NCBI GenBank assembly: GCA_023428295.1
Contig: JAEYYV010000038.1
Span: forward strand, 1 to 26,235
Length of the DNA stretch: 26,235 nucleotides
Direction: 5' to 3'
DNA from: Pseudomonadota bacterium
Lineage (GTDB): Bacteria > Myxococcota_A > Polyangia > Haliangiales > Haliangiaceae
Below are positions 1 through 9,240 of the stretch, piece after piece (the stretch's first letter is position 1; each line of letters begins with the position of its first letter). The notes under the pieces were generated by a model that searched no databases, was not told the DNA's origin, and was given only the letters and a program-made list of their open reading frames with translations. Made by a program: the position numbers and the translations under genes.

Positions 1-1
1 C

Positions 2-1525
2 GGTGGACTTGCTGCGTGTGCTGCGTGTGGGGATGACAAGCCGGCGACGCACGACGCTGCGCCCATCGACATGCGTCCGATGATCGACGCCGACGAAGGT
101 GTGGTGCCGCGCGCCGAGACCGTGCCGTGTCGCTACGAGGTGCCCGCTGCGCTCGGCTTGAACGAGGGCAGCGACTACGCGTGCGGCGATCTGATCGTGT
201 ACGAGAATCGCGCGGCGAAGGGTCGGACGATCAAGGTGCATTACGTGAAGTTCGAGAGTGCGTCCGCGTCGACGAACGCGACGATCTATCTCGACGGCGG
301 GCCCGGTGGTGACGGGCAGAACATCCTGAACTACGCGGCGTATCTCGGCGCGCCGTTCTTGGACGGGCTGCGCGTCGACGGAGACTTTTTGGTGATCAGC
401 CAGCGCGGCACGGCGCGGTCGATTCCGTACCTCGACTGTTCGGACGCCACGTGCGCGAACTTCATCGACCACGATCTGACGCAGTTCAACACCGCGGCGA
501 ATGCGGATGACGTCGACGACCTCCGCGCGGTGCTCGGATACGACAAGCTGAACCTGTACGGCATCTCGTACGGCTCTCGGCTCGCGCTCGAGGTGATGCG
601 TCGCCACGGTGATCGCGTGCGCGCGTCGGTGATCGAGGGGCTCGTGCCGGCGCAGATCGCGTGGCCAGCAGCGGTCCCCGCGTCGTTCTATAGCGCGCTG
701 ACGGCGCTCGATGCGTCGTGCGCGGATGCAGGTGCGTGCGGCGCGACGTTCGGGGATCTCGTCGCGAAGTTCCGGTCGTCGGTGGGCTCGCTCGTTCAGC
801 AGCCGGTGCCCATCAACGTGCTGGGGCAGACGTTCGACCTCGATGGCTACACGTTCGCGTACATCGTGTTTCGCTCGATGTACTCGAAGAGCGCGTACGC
901 GTGGCTGCCGCTCGCGATCAGTGACCTCGCGATGCGTCGTACCGATCGCGTCGAGAGTTATCTCGCCGCGGCGCTCGAGAACCTCGGCGGCGGCAGCGGC
1001 GTGTCGGCGGGTCTCTATAACTCGGTGGTGTGCGGCGAGATCTTCAATCCGCCCGACGAGGATGCGCCGGTCACGCTCAACGCCGGCGTGCCGCAGGACA
1101 TCGTGGAGATCTTTGGCGGATCTTGGTACCAGCTCGCGGACGTGTGTCAGTCGTGGCCGCGCGGAGATCTGCAGGCCTCGCTCGCGCAGCCCGTCACGTC
1201 GTCGGTGCGCACCTTCGTGTCGAGCGGTCGCATGGATCCGATCACACCGCCCGGCTTTGCCACCATCGCCGCAGCGACGCTCTCGGATTCCGTGGTGGTG
1301 ATCCACGAGAGCTCGGGGCATGGAGCCACGCTGCAGTCGCCGTGCGGCATGAACAACCTGAACGCGTTCCTCGCGGATCCGACGACGCCGCACGACACGA
1401 GCTGCGCCGGATCGATCACCACGAGCTTCATCATGCCCTCGTCGCTGACGGCGACTTCGTTCTCGTTCGCGCGCATGAAGGTCGAGCTCGGCTTCGCGCC
1501 GCAGCTCCCGCCTCTTCGTCGCTGA
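2..1525 (+). CDS. Alpha/beta-hydrolase lipoprotein (peptidase S33 / tripeptidyl-aminopeptidase-like), 5' partial
   Basis: The frame is open to the left edge of the window, so the first ATG (71) is almost certainly internal. The codons before it read GGLAACAACGDD, and L-A-A-C with Cys at 17-19 is a good lipobox, so the mature protein is probably lipid-anchored and only its n-region lies outside. Seen in the sequence: a GGPGGDG oxyanion-loop segment, a QRGTARS segment like the DQRGxGxS of S33 peptidases, the nucleophile elbow GISYGS (Ser codon 566-568), a C-terminal GRMDPITPP with the likely catalytic Asp (1235-1237), and SSGHGATL with the His (1319-1321). Order and spacing fit the proline-iminopeptidase/TAP family, which removes N-terminal residues from peptides; the true substrate is unknown. 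Several Cys suggest a disulfide-bonded extracytoplasmic enzyme. Its stop is 1 nt from the stop of the convergent kinase gene. Confidence 0.85.
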   Translation, partial: GGLAACAACGDDKPATHDAAPIDMRPMIDADEGVVPRAETVPCRYEVPAALGLNEGSDYACGDLIVYENRAAKGRTIKVHYVKFESASASTNATIYLDGGPGGDGQNILNYAAYLGAPFLDGLRVDGDFLVISQRGTARSIPYLDCSDATCANFIDHDLTQFNTAANADDVDDLRAVLGYDKLNLYGISYGSRLALEVMRRHGDRVRASVIEGLVPAQIAWPAAVPASFYSALTALDASCADAGACGATFGDLVAKFRSSVGSLVQQPVPINVLGQTFDLDGYTFAYIVFRSMYSKSAYAWLPLAISDLAMRRTDRVESYLAAALENLGGGSGVSAGLYNSVVCGEIFNPPDEDAPVTLNAGVPQDIVEIFGGSWYQLADVCQSWPRGDLQASLAQPVTSSVRTFVSSGRMDPITPPGFATIAAATLSDSVVVIHESSGHGATLQSPCGMNNLNAFLADPTTPHDTSCAGSITTSFIMPSSLTATSFSFARMKVELGFAPQLPPLRR

Positions 1526-1526
1526 G

Positions 1527-4500
1527 CTAGCGCGCGGCCTGCCACGGCCAGAGCAGCGTGCGGTTGTCTTGCTCGCGTGCGTTGGTGGCAGTCTCGCGGA
1601 GCTTCGCCACGTCGAGGTTCGCCGGCGGAAGCGACCACATCCACCACGTGCGATCGGATCCCTGCTCGAGGATGGCGGAGCCGTCGGGTGGGATCGCGAG
1701 ACCTGGCCTCGGCTTCGCTATCGCGTGGGTCCAGCGTCGTCGGGATGGCAGCTCGATCACCTCCGTGCCACTTGGAGAGGGAACGACGAGGCGTCCGGCT
1801 TGGTTGGTCCCGGTGAGCGTCGCCGAGGCGAGATGGTGCACCGTCCCCGTGCCGTCTCGCGCGATCGCGATGTACATCGTCGATCGCGAGGCGAGCGCCA
1901 CGACCACACCCCCCGGGACGGCAAAGATCGTCGCGATCGAGTCCTCGAGCGTCGCGATGAGCGGACCATCGAGTGAGTCCCAGCGCACCTCCTTCTCGGA
2001 CCCGACGACCATGCGACCATCTAGGATCGCAGCGGTGGCGCCTGGCAGGAACGGAAACGGTCGCCGCTCGACGACGCCGGATGCGAGATCACCGCGAAGG
2101 AGCTCGTTGTTCGAGACGACCCAGAACGCGTTCCTCTCGCTGAAGATCGCGATGTCCGTCGCGGAGAGTGGTTTGGCGACCTCGCGTCCCGCGGGCTCGT
2201 CATCCCTGCGCAGGAACAGCGCGTCGTCGTGGAGGTAGAGCATGCCGTCGTCGAGGAGCGCGCCGATCGAGGCATCGAACGTGCGCACCCGCATCTTCTC
2301 TACATCCACGACGAACAGCCGCGTCGGTTGAAAAGGAAAGTCGGCCAAGAGCACGCGTGCACCTTCGACATCGATGATGTCGGCGTGAGGAGTCACCTCC
2401 GTCAGCGTGGCCGTCTGATCTTTCAGGTGCACGTTCCACAGGCCGCGGTCGTCGATGTCGATGACGTGATCGCGCGTGATGAACTGCGCGCGGTGGCCCA
2501 GAAGCTGGTCTTGCCGGAGCGGCAGCATGTAGCTCAGATCGATCAAGTAGACCCCGCCGTTGCCCGCGACCGCGATGCGTCGCGCTCCGGCTCGTGACGC
2601 CACGCGCGGTGAGACGAGCGTCTCCGGCATCGGGATACGGAGCACGCGCACCGCGTCGAAGTAGAGGAGGTCGATCGCGTTGGTGCCGGTGGTGAAGGTC
2701 AGCATCCCGGACCCCGCAAGAGTCATGCTCGACGCGAGCCCATCGATCTTGCTGATCGTGCTCGGCGGCTTGTTCGGATCGACCGAGAATCCGTAGAGCG
2801 CGCCGGGGCTCCGCCCGAGGAACCACTCGCCGAGGTAGTCGGGCCACGTCACGTTGAAGCCCGCGCGCTCGACCCATTTCGGGTTGGGGCCGACCTCGCA
2901 CTCGAAGATGTTGCGGCCATCGAGATAGGCCAGGCGCTTCGATTGCGACGCCGCGATCCAACTTGATTTCGCCGAGCGGCGAAAGAGCAGCTCGCTGCGT
3001 GGGCTGTAGACGAGGATCTCGGTCTCGCTCGCGGCCGCGAGCCAGCTGCCGTCGAGCGGCATCTCGATCTCTTTGATGCTGGTTCCCTCGGGAGTCACGT
3101 ACGCGAGCTCGCCAGTGGTTCCGTCGAGCCACGCAGCTCGACGGGAGCCATCGATCACCGCGACGCGCGAGCCGTCCGCCGACGCGACGACACTCTGGAT
3201 GCCGGTCGACGTTCCAAACGGCACGATCGCGCCGGTCTGGGGATCGAGGAGCTTGGTCGCGCCGTCCCCGTAGAGCAGGACTCCACGCGGAATCCATTCC
3301 GGATACAGATCGCTGCGAACGATCGTCGTATCGACGATCTGTTCGCGCGTGTCGAGATCCCAGATCTGCAAGCGTCCTCGGTGCGACAGCTGCATCAGCT
3401 TCGTCGCGGAGTGGTCCATCGCGAGCACGCTGATGAGCCCGGTGTTCTGTCCGAGGGCCCACGTGGCGCCGCCGTGCCCGAGCGCCGTCGCGAAGATCGC
3501 ATCGGCTTCGCCTTGCAGCGCCGACGTCGCGGGTAGCTGACCGAGTGCGGCGATCGCGGCGGTCGGGTGCGTCGTCGCGATCGCGCGCGCACGAGCGAGC
3601 AACTCGGACTGCGCGTGCGCCTGCGCCTTCGCGCGTTCGACCTCGGCCTGGCGCGCGGCCTCATCCGCTCGTTCGCGCGCGACGACCATGCCGCGGATCG
3701 TGATCGTCGAGACCGTCGCCACGATCGCGAGCGCGAGGATCGCGATGGCGACGATCGCGCGGTTGCGCCTGATCCACCGTACGAGGCGCTCGCGCATCGA
3801 GTAGCGGTGCGATGCGACGATCTGTCCGGTCAAGAACCGCGAGAGCTCCTCGGCGAGCGCCGCTGCGTCGGGGAACCGATCGGCGACGTGAAAGGCGAGC
3901 GCGCGCTCCGTGATCGCGGCGAGCTCCGGCGGGACGCCGGGGATCACGCTCGCGATCGGCGGCACGGGACGATGGCCGGCGAGCGCGAGGAGATCGTCGG
4001 GCGTCTTCGCGTGTGTCTCGTGCGGCAGCTGTCGCGAGAGCAGGTAGTACAGCGTGGCGCCGAGCGCCCATACGTCCACGCCGGTGCCGATGTCGTCACC
4101 GCGCGCCTGCTCGGGTGACATGAAGCCCGGCGTTCCCGCCACGGTGCCGATGCGCGTCCGCAGCGAATCGCTCGCCATCGGCGGCAGCGCGTCATCCTCC
4201 TCGCTCTCACCGATCACCTTCGCGATGCCCCAATCGATCACGACCGTCTCGCCGAGCTCGCCGACGAGGATGTTGCTCGGCTTGATGTCGCGATGGATCA
4301 CGCCGCGCTTGTGTGCGTGGGCGATCGCCTGCGCGCACGCGAGCAGGTGAGGGATCAACGCGAGCCGCTCGTCGAGCGATTCGGCCGCCATGATGAGGCC
4401 CGACAGCGGCCGTCCGCTCACGCGGCGCATCACGTAGAACGGCGCGGCGGGATCCGTGCCCGCGTCGTAGACCGGAACGATCGACGGATGCTCGAGGCGC

Positions 4501-4793
4501 GCGGTGATGCGCGTCTCGCGTGCGAACCGGCGCAGCGTATCCGGATCGCTGGTCAGCGCCTCTTTCACGGCGACGGTACGTGCGAGGACGGTGTCCGTTG
4601 CCTCGATCACGCGGCCCATGCCACCGCGCGCGATCTCTTGGCCACCTACATAGCGCTGCGACGGCGCTGGCGCGGTCGCTGGCTCGTTGGATGGTTCTCT
4701 CTCGGTGGAGATGTTCTTGGGATCGCGGGAGCTCGGTCGCTCCAGAACCGTCAGCTTCCAGTCGTCCCCCGACACGAAGGTCCAAGAGTACAT
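1527..4793 (-). CDS. Membrane Ser/Thr protein kinase with C-terminal beta-propeller-like sensor
   Basis: This 1088-residue protein is a Hanks-type (PknB-like) kinase with a complete catalytic core. Positions from the ATG at 4793: glycine loop IARGGMGRV (54-62), Lys77 in VAVKEA, HRDIKPSN (167-174), DWG in place of DFG (187-189, common in bacterial kinases), then GTPGFMSPEQ and DVWALG. One membrane segment lies at about 346-365, followed by an Ala/Glu/Arg-rich helix likely to form a coiled coil (to about 400). The remaining ~650 residues are short beta-strand-like units with WD40-like pieces such as GRLQIWDLDT, i.e. one or two degenerate propellers, expected outside the cytoplasm. Start choice: an ATG at 4829 is also in frame, but 4793 has GGGGAG 7 nt upstream. 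Such kinase-propeller fusions are frequent in Myxococcota and Planctomycetes. Targets are unknown. The gene is divergent from the triheme lipoprotein. Confidence 0.9.
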   Translation of the reverse strand: MYSWTFVSGDDWKLTVLERPSSRDPKNISTEREPSNEPATAPAPSQRYVGGQEIARGGMGRVIEATDTVLARTVAVKEALTSDPDTLRRFARETRITARLEHPSIVPVYDAGTDPAAPFYVMRRVSGRPLSGLIMAAESLDERLALIPHLLACAQAIAHAHKRGVIHRDIKPSNILVGELGETVVIDWGIAKVIGESEEDDALPPMASDSLRTRIGTVAGTPGFMSPEQARGDDIGTGVDVWALGATLYYLLSRQLPHETHAKTPDDLLALAGHRPVPPIASVIPGVPPELAAITERALAFHVADRFPDAAALAEELSRFLTGQIVASHRYSMRERLVRWIRRNRAIVAIAILALAIVATVSTITIRGMVVARERADEAARQAEVERAKAQAHAQSELLARARAIATTHPTAAIAALGQLPATSALQGEADAIFATALGHGGATWALGQNTGLISVLAMDHSATKLMQLSHRGRLQIWDLDTREQIVDTTIVRSDLYPEWIPRGVLLYGDGATKLLDPQTGAIVPFGTSTGIQSVVASADGSRVAVIDGSRRAAWLDGTTGELAYVTPEGTSIKEIEMPLDGSWLAAASETEILVYSPRSELLFRRSAKSSWIAASQSKRLAYLDGRNIFECEVGPNPKWVERAGFNVTWPDYLGEWFLGRSPGALYGFSVDPNKPPSTISKIDGLASSMTLAGSGMLTFTTGTNAIDLLYFDAVRVLRIPMPETLVSPRVASRAGARRIAVAGNGGVYLIDLSYMLPLRQDQLLGHRAQFITRDHVIDIDDRGLWNVHLKDQTATLTEVTPHADIIDVEGARVLLADFPFQPTRLFVVDVEKMRVRTFDASIGALLDDGMLYLHDDALFLRRDDEPAGREVAKPLSATDIAIFSERNAFWVVSNNELLRGDLASGVVERRPFPFLPGATAAILDGRMVVGSEKEVRWDSLDGPLIATLEDSIATIFAVPGGVVVALASRSTMYIAIARDGTGTVHHLASATLTGTNQAGRLVVPSPSGTEVIELPSRRRWTHAIAKPRPGLAIPPDGSAILEQGSDRTWWMWSLPPANLDVAKLRETATNAREQDNRTLLWPWQAAR

Positions 4794-4800
4794 CGCAGCG

Positions 4801-4806
4801 CTCCCC
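4801..4806 (-). promoter_or_regulatory. Shine-Dalgarno site supporting the kinase start at 4793
   Basis: On the minus strand GGGGAG lies 7 nt before the ATG at 4793. The alternative ATG at 4829 has only a weak AAAGG-like stretch. This favours the shorter kinase, without the 12 extra N-terminal residues. Confidence 0.5.
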
Positions 4807-4829
4807 AGCCGCCTGGCGGAGCGGTCCAA

Positions 4830-4905
4830 CCTTTGCCGTTCCGATAGAAGCTGCCGCTATTTAGAAAAACGCGACAGTGCGCGCCCCTCCCACGTCCGAT
4901 CCGGC
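4830..4905. promoter_or_regulatory. Divergent intergenic region, kinase / triheme lipoprotein
   Basis: This is one of the few AT-rich spots in the window, centred on CTATTTAGAAAAA (4857-4869). TATTTA on the plus strand (TAAATA on the minus) could serve as a -10 element in either direction. A TTGCCG at 4833-4838 sits 19 nt before it on the plus strand, a wide spacer. Both genes must have promoters in or near here. The exact elements are guesses. Confidence 0.3.
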
Positions 4906-7900
4906 GTGAAGACATCCGCGTGCATGGTGATGGGCCTCGGCCTTCTTCTCGCTGCCTGCAGCGAAGACGAGGTCGAGCTGACAGCGAAACCTCTCTACGA
5001 CCCCACCACGGGGCGCGCGATGGTGGAGCTGTCTCGCGAGCTCGCGTCCGACGAGTCGATCTACGTGCAGGCACGTCGCGGCAACTTCGAGACGCTGAGC
5101 TGCGCGCGCCTCGCGGAGTCGATCGATGCGATCGAAGCGACGGACGCGGATGGCACGACGGTCACGGGACCGCTCGTCGATCCGAAGCTGACGAAGACGT
5201 TCTATGGCCCCGAGTGGGCCGACGAGCCCACGAGCGAGATGCTCGCGTCGCTCGAGACGGGTGTCGACTCGATCATCGATGTCTGCATCATGCGAGGCGA
5301 CACGGAGCTGCTGCGCCTCGAGCGCGACCTGTTCAAGGCGTGGGACGACGCGCGCGCGCTCGGTATCGGCGGCAAAGCCGACAACGTCGCGAGCGGCGAG
5401 GTGATGATCAACACGCCGCAGGTGTACGGCGTGCGCTGCGTCGACGAGCTCGGTGAGATTCCGTTCTTCGAGAAGCAATCGGACGGCACGTACACCACGT
5501 ACAACTGCCTCGACTCGACGCCGATCCCCGTGACGGTCACGCGACCGGGCGGCGTGGAGACGCCGCAGACCGGCACCGTCGCTGCCTGTGACAACCCGCA
5601 GTACATCTACTCGCTGTGCGAAGCGGGACCGCGGGTCGCGACGCGCATCAACGAGCAAGGAACGCGCTGGGTGATGCTCTGTCGCAAGAGCATCGGCGGC
5701 TACGCGTCGGACCAGTACAACGACATCGCCATGATCGGAAGCAATCCGTTCACCGGCAAAGCGTGCTTCTTCCAGAACGCGCTGTACGTGAAGACCGACG
5801 GAGGAAACATTCCGCACCCCGCCGATCCGGTGAAGTCGACGAACCTGTGGAGCGGCGTGCACGGTGGCCTCGGCAGCGGCATCGAGTGCTCGCGGTGTCA
5901 CGACGCGGACGCGTTCGTGCACACGCCATGGATCGACGGCGCGCTCGACGCGCAGGGCCGGCCGGTCGTGCCGAAGATGGGCGTCGATCCGGATCTGCAG
6001 CTCGGCGCGAACGACACGCCGTACAAGATCGTCAACCGCCTCGGCCAGAACTGGACGATGGAGAAGCAGCTCGTGTCGCCGCAGGCCAACGCGTGCTTGC
6101 GTTGTCACCGTATGGCGGCGGGGCGCTGGGCGGATCAGTGGCTGTCGCGCCTCGAGGGCACGGACTCCGCGTGGAGCAACATCACGACGGCGATGTTCAA
6201 CGAGCCGGCGCACCGCTTCTGGATGCCGCCGGATCAGGCGTTCCCGACGCAGGCGAGCTGGGACTCGTCGCAAGCGAAGCTCGCGCTCGACTTCATCCAG
6301 AGCTGCGGAAGCAACCCGACGAACCCCGCGTGCGTGTGGCAGGACATTCCGGAGACGATCGGCGGCGAGAATCCGAGCGGCGACCTCCGCAATCCGGTCA
6401 GCGGCACCGACGACGAGATCGCGAATCAAGCGACGACGATCCTCGGCATGAACCGCAACGCGCAGTCGCAGATCTGCGCCGAGTGCCACGCGCCGAACCA
6501 GACCACGCTCAACACGTGGCAGGAGAAGACCGACGAAGCGCTCGGCTCGTGCCTCCTCGCGACGACGGGCGGCGCGACGAAGACGGAGAGCTTCGCCGAT
6601 CAAGTGGTGGCGCAGGGCGAGATGAAGGTGTTTGGCCCGTTCGATGTTCGCGCCGGTGGAAAGATCGACGTGCGGATGACCGGCACCGGCGACGCGGATC
6701 TTCACGTGAAGCGCGGCTCGGTCGTGTCGACGAGCAACTACGATTGTCGTCCGTACTCCGGCTCCTCCAACGAGGACTGCCTCGGCGCGACGGGCCCCGC
6801 GAAGTTCTGGGTCGGCGTCCACGGCTACCGCGCGGCGACGACATCGGTGACCGTCACGTACGACGCGCCGGGTACGCAAGCGCTGCCCGCGAAGGACATC
6901 GTCGATTGCATGCGCATCGAGCCGGGCCATGCGGACTCGCCGTTCGGTCCGAGCAAGGTCGGCATCTACTCTGCGGCGGCGCACCTCGGTTGGTTCCAGG
7001 ACACGTTCCGCGCGGCGTATCCGCCGGGCGAGGACGGCAACACGGCCGACACGTGGGCGCTCGAGTACGGCAAGTTCAAGAACCGCGTGCAGATGCCGAA
7101 GGGCAACCATCCGCGCCTGTCGCAGACCGAGTTCGACGTGGTCGCCGAGTGGTTCGCGCGCGGCTTGCCAAAGCTGACGACGTACATCGCGCCGGATACG
7201 GGGCCCACGTCCTGTACGACGACGATCACGTCGCAGGTCGCCACGCACGCGACGCAGATGGCGTCGCAGGGCTGGACCGCAGCGAACCGCACGGCCGGCA
7301 TCAACATGTACGGCTGCAACGGATCGCAGGATCCGCGCAGCTGCCTCACCTCGATGCCGAACGCGAATAGCACGTCGTACGGCGCGGGCTGGTCGACGCG
7401 CGGCACGATCCGCATCCTGCGCACCCTCGCATTCAACACGGTGTTCTGGATGCGCAGCTCCGCCGACGGTCGCTTCGTCGCGAACGGCGCGTCGGGCGGA
7501 TCGGGTGCGGTGATCAGCGACCTCATGCTGAACAAGGACATTCGCGTGAGCGCCGCGTACGACCCGGGGTTCTTCCCCGACAACAAAGGCTGGGTGTTCC
7601 AAGGCACGCCGATCGGCGCTGGCTTCTGCACGCAGAGCCTGCTCACGTCGAGCCCGGATCAGATCAACTTCAGCGAGCCGCAGTGCTCCACCGTCGAGGG
7701 CGTCGGCCTCTATCAACACCTCGGCGCGGCGCTCGGCGGTGGTGACTACTTCGCCGTGACGAGCCAGTTCACGAGCGATTTCCCGGGCGGCGCGGTGAAC
7801 CGCGATCCGTACACGGGCTTCGGCTCGCAGGCGCAGATCAAGCTGACGCCGATGATCTTCAACGGCACGCGCTACGTCGGCAAACCGCCGGTGTCGATCA

Positions 7901-9219
7901 CCGCGCCGTCCGAGGGCGATAGCGTGCTGTCTCCGTCGACGAAGCTGGTCGTCAGCCGCTTCGGCAGCGACGGCAACCAGCTCGGCTTCGTGCTGCGCAA
8001 GGTGAACGCCACGCCGAACGCCGTCTCGTACGACGTCAACGCGCCGGAGATCGGTCGCTACTGCGTGCAGGGCGGCAAGCCGGCCATCTCGTTCGACGAG
8101 CGCTACATGGTGTTCCACCACTACGTCGGCCCGGGCGACTACGCGGAGCTCGGCTTCTCGTCGGCGGCGGATCCGACGTTCCAATCGATGCTGTCCAAAG
8201 GCACCGCGAACATCATCCTCACGGACCTCGTGACCGGCGTCTCGACGCGCATCACGAACATGCATCCGGGCCAGTACGCGCTGTACCCGCACTTCCGCTC
8301 CGACGGTTGGATCTACTTCCTCGCGCGTGACCTCACCACGGGCAACGAGTACGTCGCGGCGTCCGATGCAGCGCTCGACACGACAGGCCCCGTGCAGCCG
8401 ACGAGCGTCACGATCGATCCGGCGACGGCGTCGGTCTCGAGCGGTGGCAGCGTGCAGCTCTCTGTCACGCTGAACGCGGTGGCGCCGTCGGGGGGCACCA
8501 CGGTGTCGCTCGCCGTGCTGCCTTCGACGGCCGGCTCGGCCCCGTCGAGCGTGGTGGTGCCGCAAGGCCAGAGCAGCGCGACGTTCACGCTCGTCGCGAG
8601 CGCGGCCTCGGGCAGCCTCCAGGTGCGCGCGACGATGGGCTCGTCGACATCGACGGCCACGATCTCGATCGCGCAAGCCGTGCAAGGCCACCTCGTGATC
8701 AACGAGGTCGACTACGACATGCCCTCGACGGACAACGCGGAGTTCATCGAGATCCACAACCCGTCGTCGTCGCCGGTCTCGCTCGCAGGTAAGCAAGTGC
8801 TGCTGATCAACGGCGCGAACGGCGCGATCTACGGAACGATCAACCTGACCGGCACGATCGCGGCGAACGGCTATCTCGTCATCGCAGGACCGAACGTCAG
8901 CGTCGCTCCGCCGGCGGTGAAGCTCGATCCGGGCTGGGCGACGGACAAGATCCAGAACGGTGCGCCCGATGGCATCGCGCTGATCGACAGCACGACGAAG
9001 ACGCTCATCGACGCGCTGTCGTACGAGGGCTCGATGACGTCGATCAACGTGCCGGGTTTTGCTGCTCCGATCTCGCTCGTCGAGGGCTCGGCGCTGACGA
9101 CGTCGGATGTGGCGAGCGCGGGCTCGCTGTGCCGTCGCGCCAATCAGGACACCAACAACGCGGCGGCGGACTGGAAGCTGTGCACCACGCCGTCGCCAGG
9201 CGTCGCGAACTCGCCCTGA
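4906..9219 (+). CDS. Large triheme c-type cytochrome-like lipoprotein with PPC-like, Ig-like and lamin-tail-like domains
   Basis: The chosen start is GTG 4906 because it yields a lipoprotein signal, MKTSACMVMGLGLLLAAC, with the lipobox Cys at residue 18. An upstream ATG (4687) would overlap the kinase and bury the signal peptide. Three heme-c motifs are visible in 1437 residues: CSRCH (328-332), CLRCH (397-401) and CAECH (524-528). Between about 563 and 656 is a beta domain resembling the bacterial pre-peptidase C-terminal (PPC) fold (GPFDVRAGG, ADLHVKRG). About 996-1161 contains TolB/PD40-like strands (ISFDERYMVFHH). About 1165-1255 is an Ig-like/BIG-like Ser/Thr/Val-rich repeat. From about 1262 to the end is a lamin-tail-like domain (VINEVDYD, NAEFIEIHNPS). 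It is probably an outer-surface electron carrier or a heme-containing binding/adhesion protein; no catalytic function is evident. Expression would need the cytochrome c maturation machinery, which is not in the window. Confidence 0.85.
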   Translation: MKTSACMVMGLGLLLAACSEDEVELTAKPLYDPTTGRAMVELSRELASDESIYVQARRGNFETLSCARLAESIDAIEATDADGTTVTGPLVDPKLTKTFYGPEWADEPTSEMLASLETGVDSIIDVCIMRGDTELLRLERDLFKAWDDARALGIGGKADNVASGEVMINTPQVYGVRCVDELGEIPFFEKQSDGTYTTYNCLDSTPIPVTVTRPGGVETPQTGTVAACDNPQYIYSLCEAGPRVATRINEQGTRWVMLCRKSIGGYASDQYNDIAMIGSNPFTGKACFFQNALYVKTDGGNIPHPADPVKSTNLWSGVHGGLGSGIECSRCHDADAFVHTPWIDGALDAQGRPVVPKMGVDPDLQLGANDTPYKIVNRLGQNWTMEKQLVSPQANACLRCHRMAAGRWADQWLSRLEGTDSAWSNITTAMFNEPAHRFWMPPDQAFPTQASWDSSQAKLALDFIQSCGSNPTNPACVWQDIPETIGGENPSGDLRNPVSGTDDEIANQATTILGMNRNAQSQICAECHAPNQTTLNTWQEKTDEALGSCLLATTGGATKTESFADQVVAQGEMKVFGPFDVRAGGKIDVRMTGTGDADLHVKRGSVVSTSNYDCRPYSGSSNEDCLGATGPAKFWVGVHGYRAATTSVTVTYDAPGTQALPAKDIVDCMRIEPGHADSPFGPSKVGIYSAAAHLGWFQDTFRAAYPPGEDGNTADTWALEYGKFKNRVQMPKGNHPRLSQTEFDVVAEWFARGLPKLTTYIAPDTGPTSCTTTITSQVATHATQMASQGWTAANRTAGINMYGCNGSQDPRSCLTSMPNANSTSYGAGWSTRGTIRILRTLAFNTVFWMRSSADGRFVANGASGGSGAVISDLMLNKDIRVSAAYDPGFFPDNKGWVFQGTPIGAGFCTQSLLTSSPDQINFSEPQCSTVEGVGLYQHLGAALGGGDYFAVTSQFTSDFPGGAVNRDPYTGFGSQAQIKLTPMIFNGTRYVGKPPVSITAPSEGDSVLSPSTKLVVSRFGSDGNQLGFVLRKVNATPNAVSYDVNAPEIGRYCVQGGKPAISFDERYMVFHHYVGPGDYAELGFSSAADPTFQSMLSKGTANIILTDLVTGVSTRITNMHPGQYALYPHFRSDGWIYFLARDLTTGNEYVAASDAALDTTGPVQPTSVTIDPATASVSSGGSVQLSVTLNAVAPSGGTTVSLAVLPSTAGSAPSSVVVPQGQSSATFTLVASAASGSLQVRATMGSSTSTATISIAQAVQGHLVINEVDYDMPSTDNAEFIEIHNPSSSPVSLAGKQVLLINGANGAIYGTINLTGTIAANGYLVIAGPNVSVAPPAVKLDPGWATDKIQNGAPDGIALIDSTTKTLIDALSYEGSMTSINVPGFAAPISLVEGSALTTSDVASAGSLCRRANQDTNNAAADWKLCTTPSPGVANSP

Positions 9220-9240
9220 CGCTGGAGTAGAGTCCCCGGC

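Noticed and set aside
4687..4905. Upstream extension of the triheme lipoprotein to an ATG at 4687
   Set aside because: It overlaps the kinase coding region and would put 73 residues before a good lipoprotein signal peptide.
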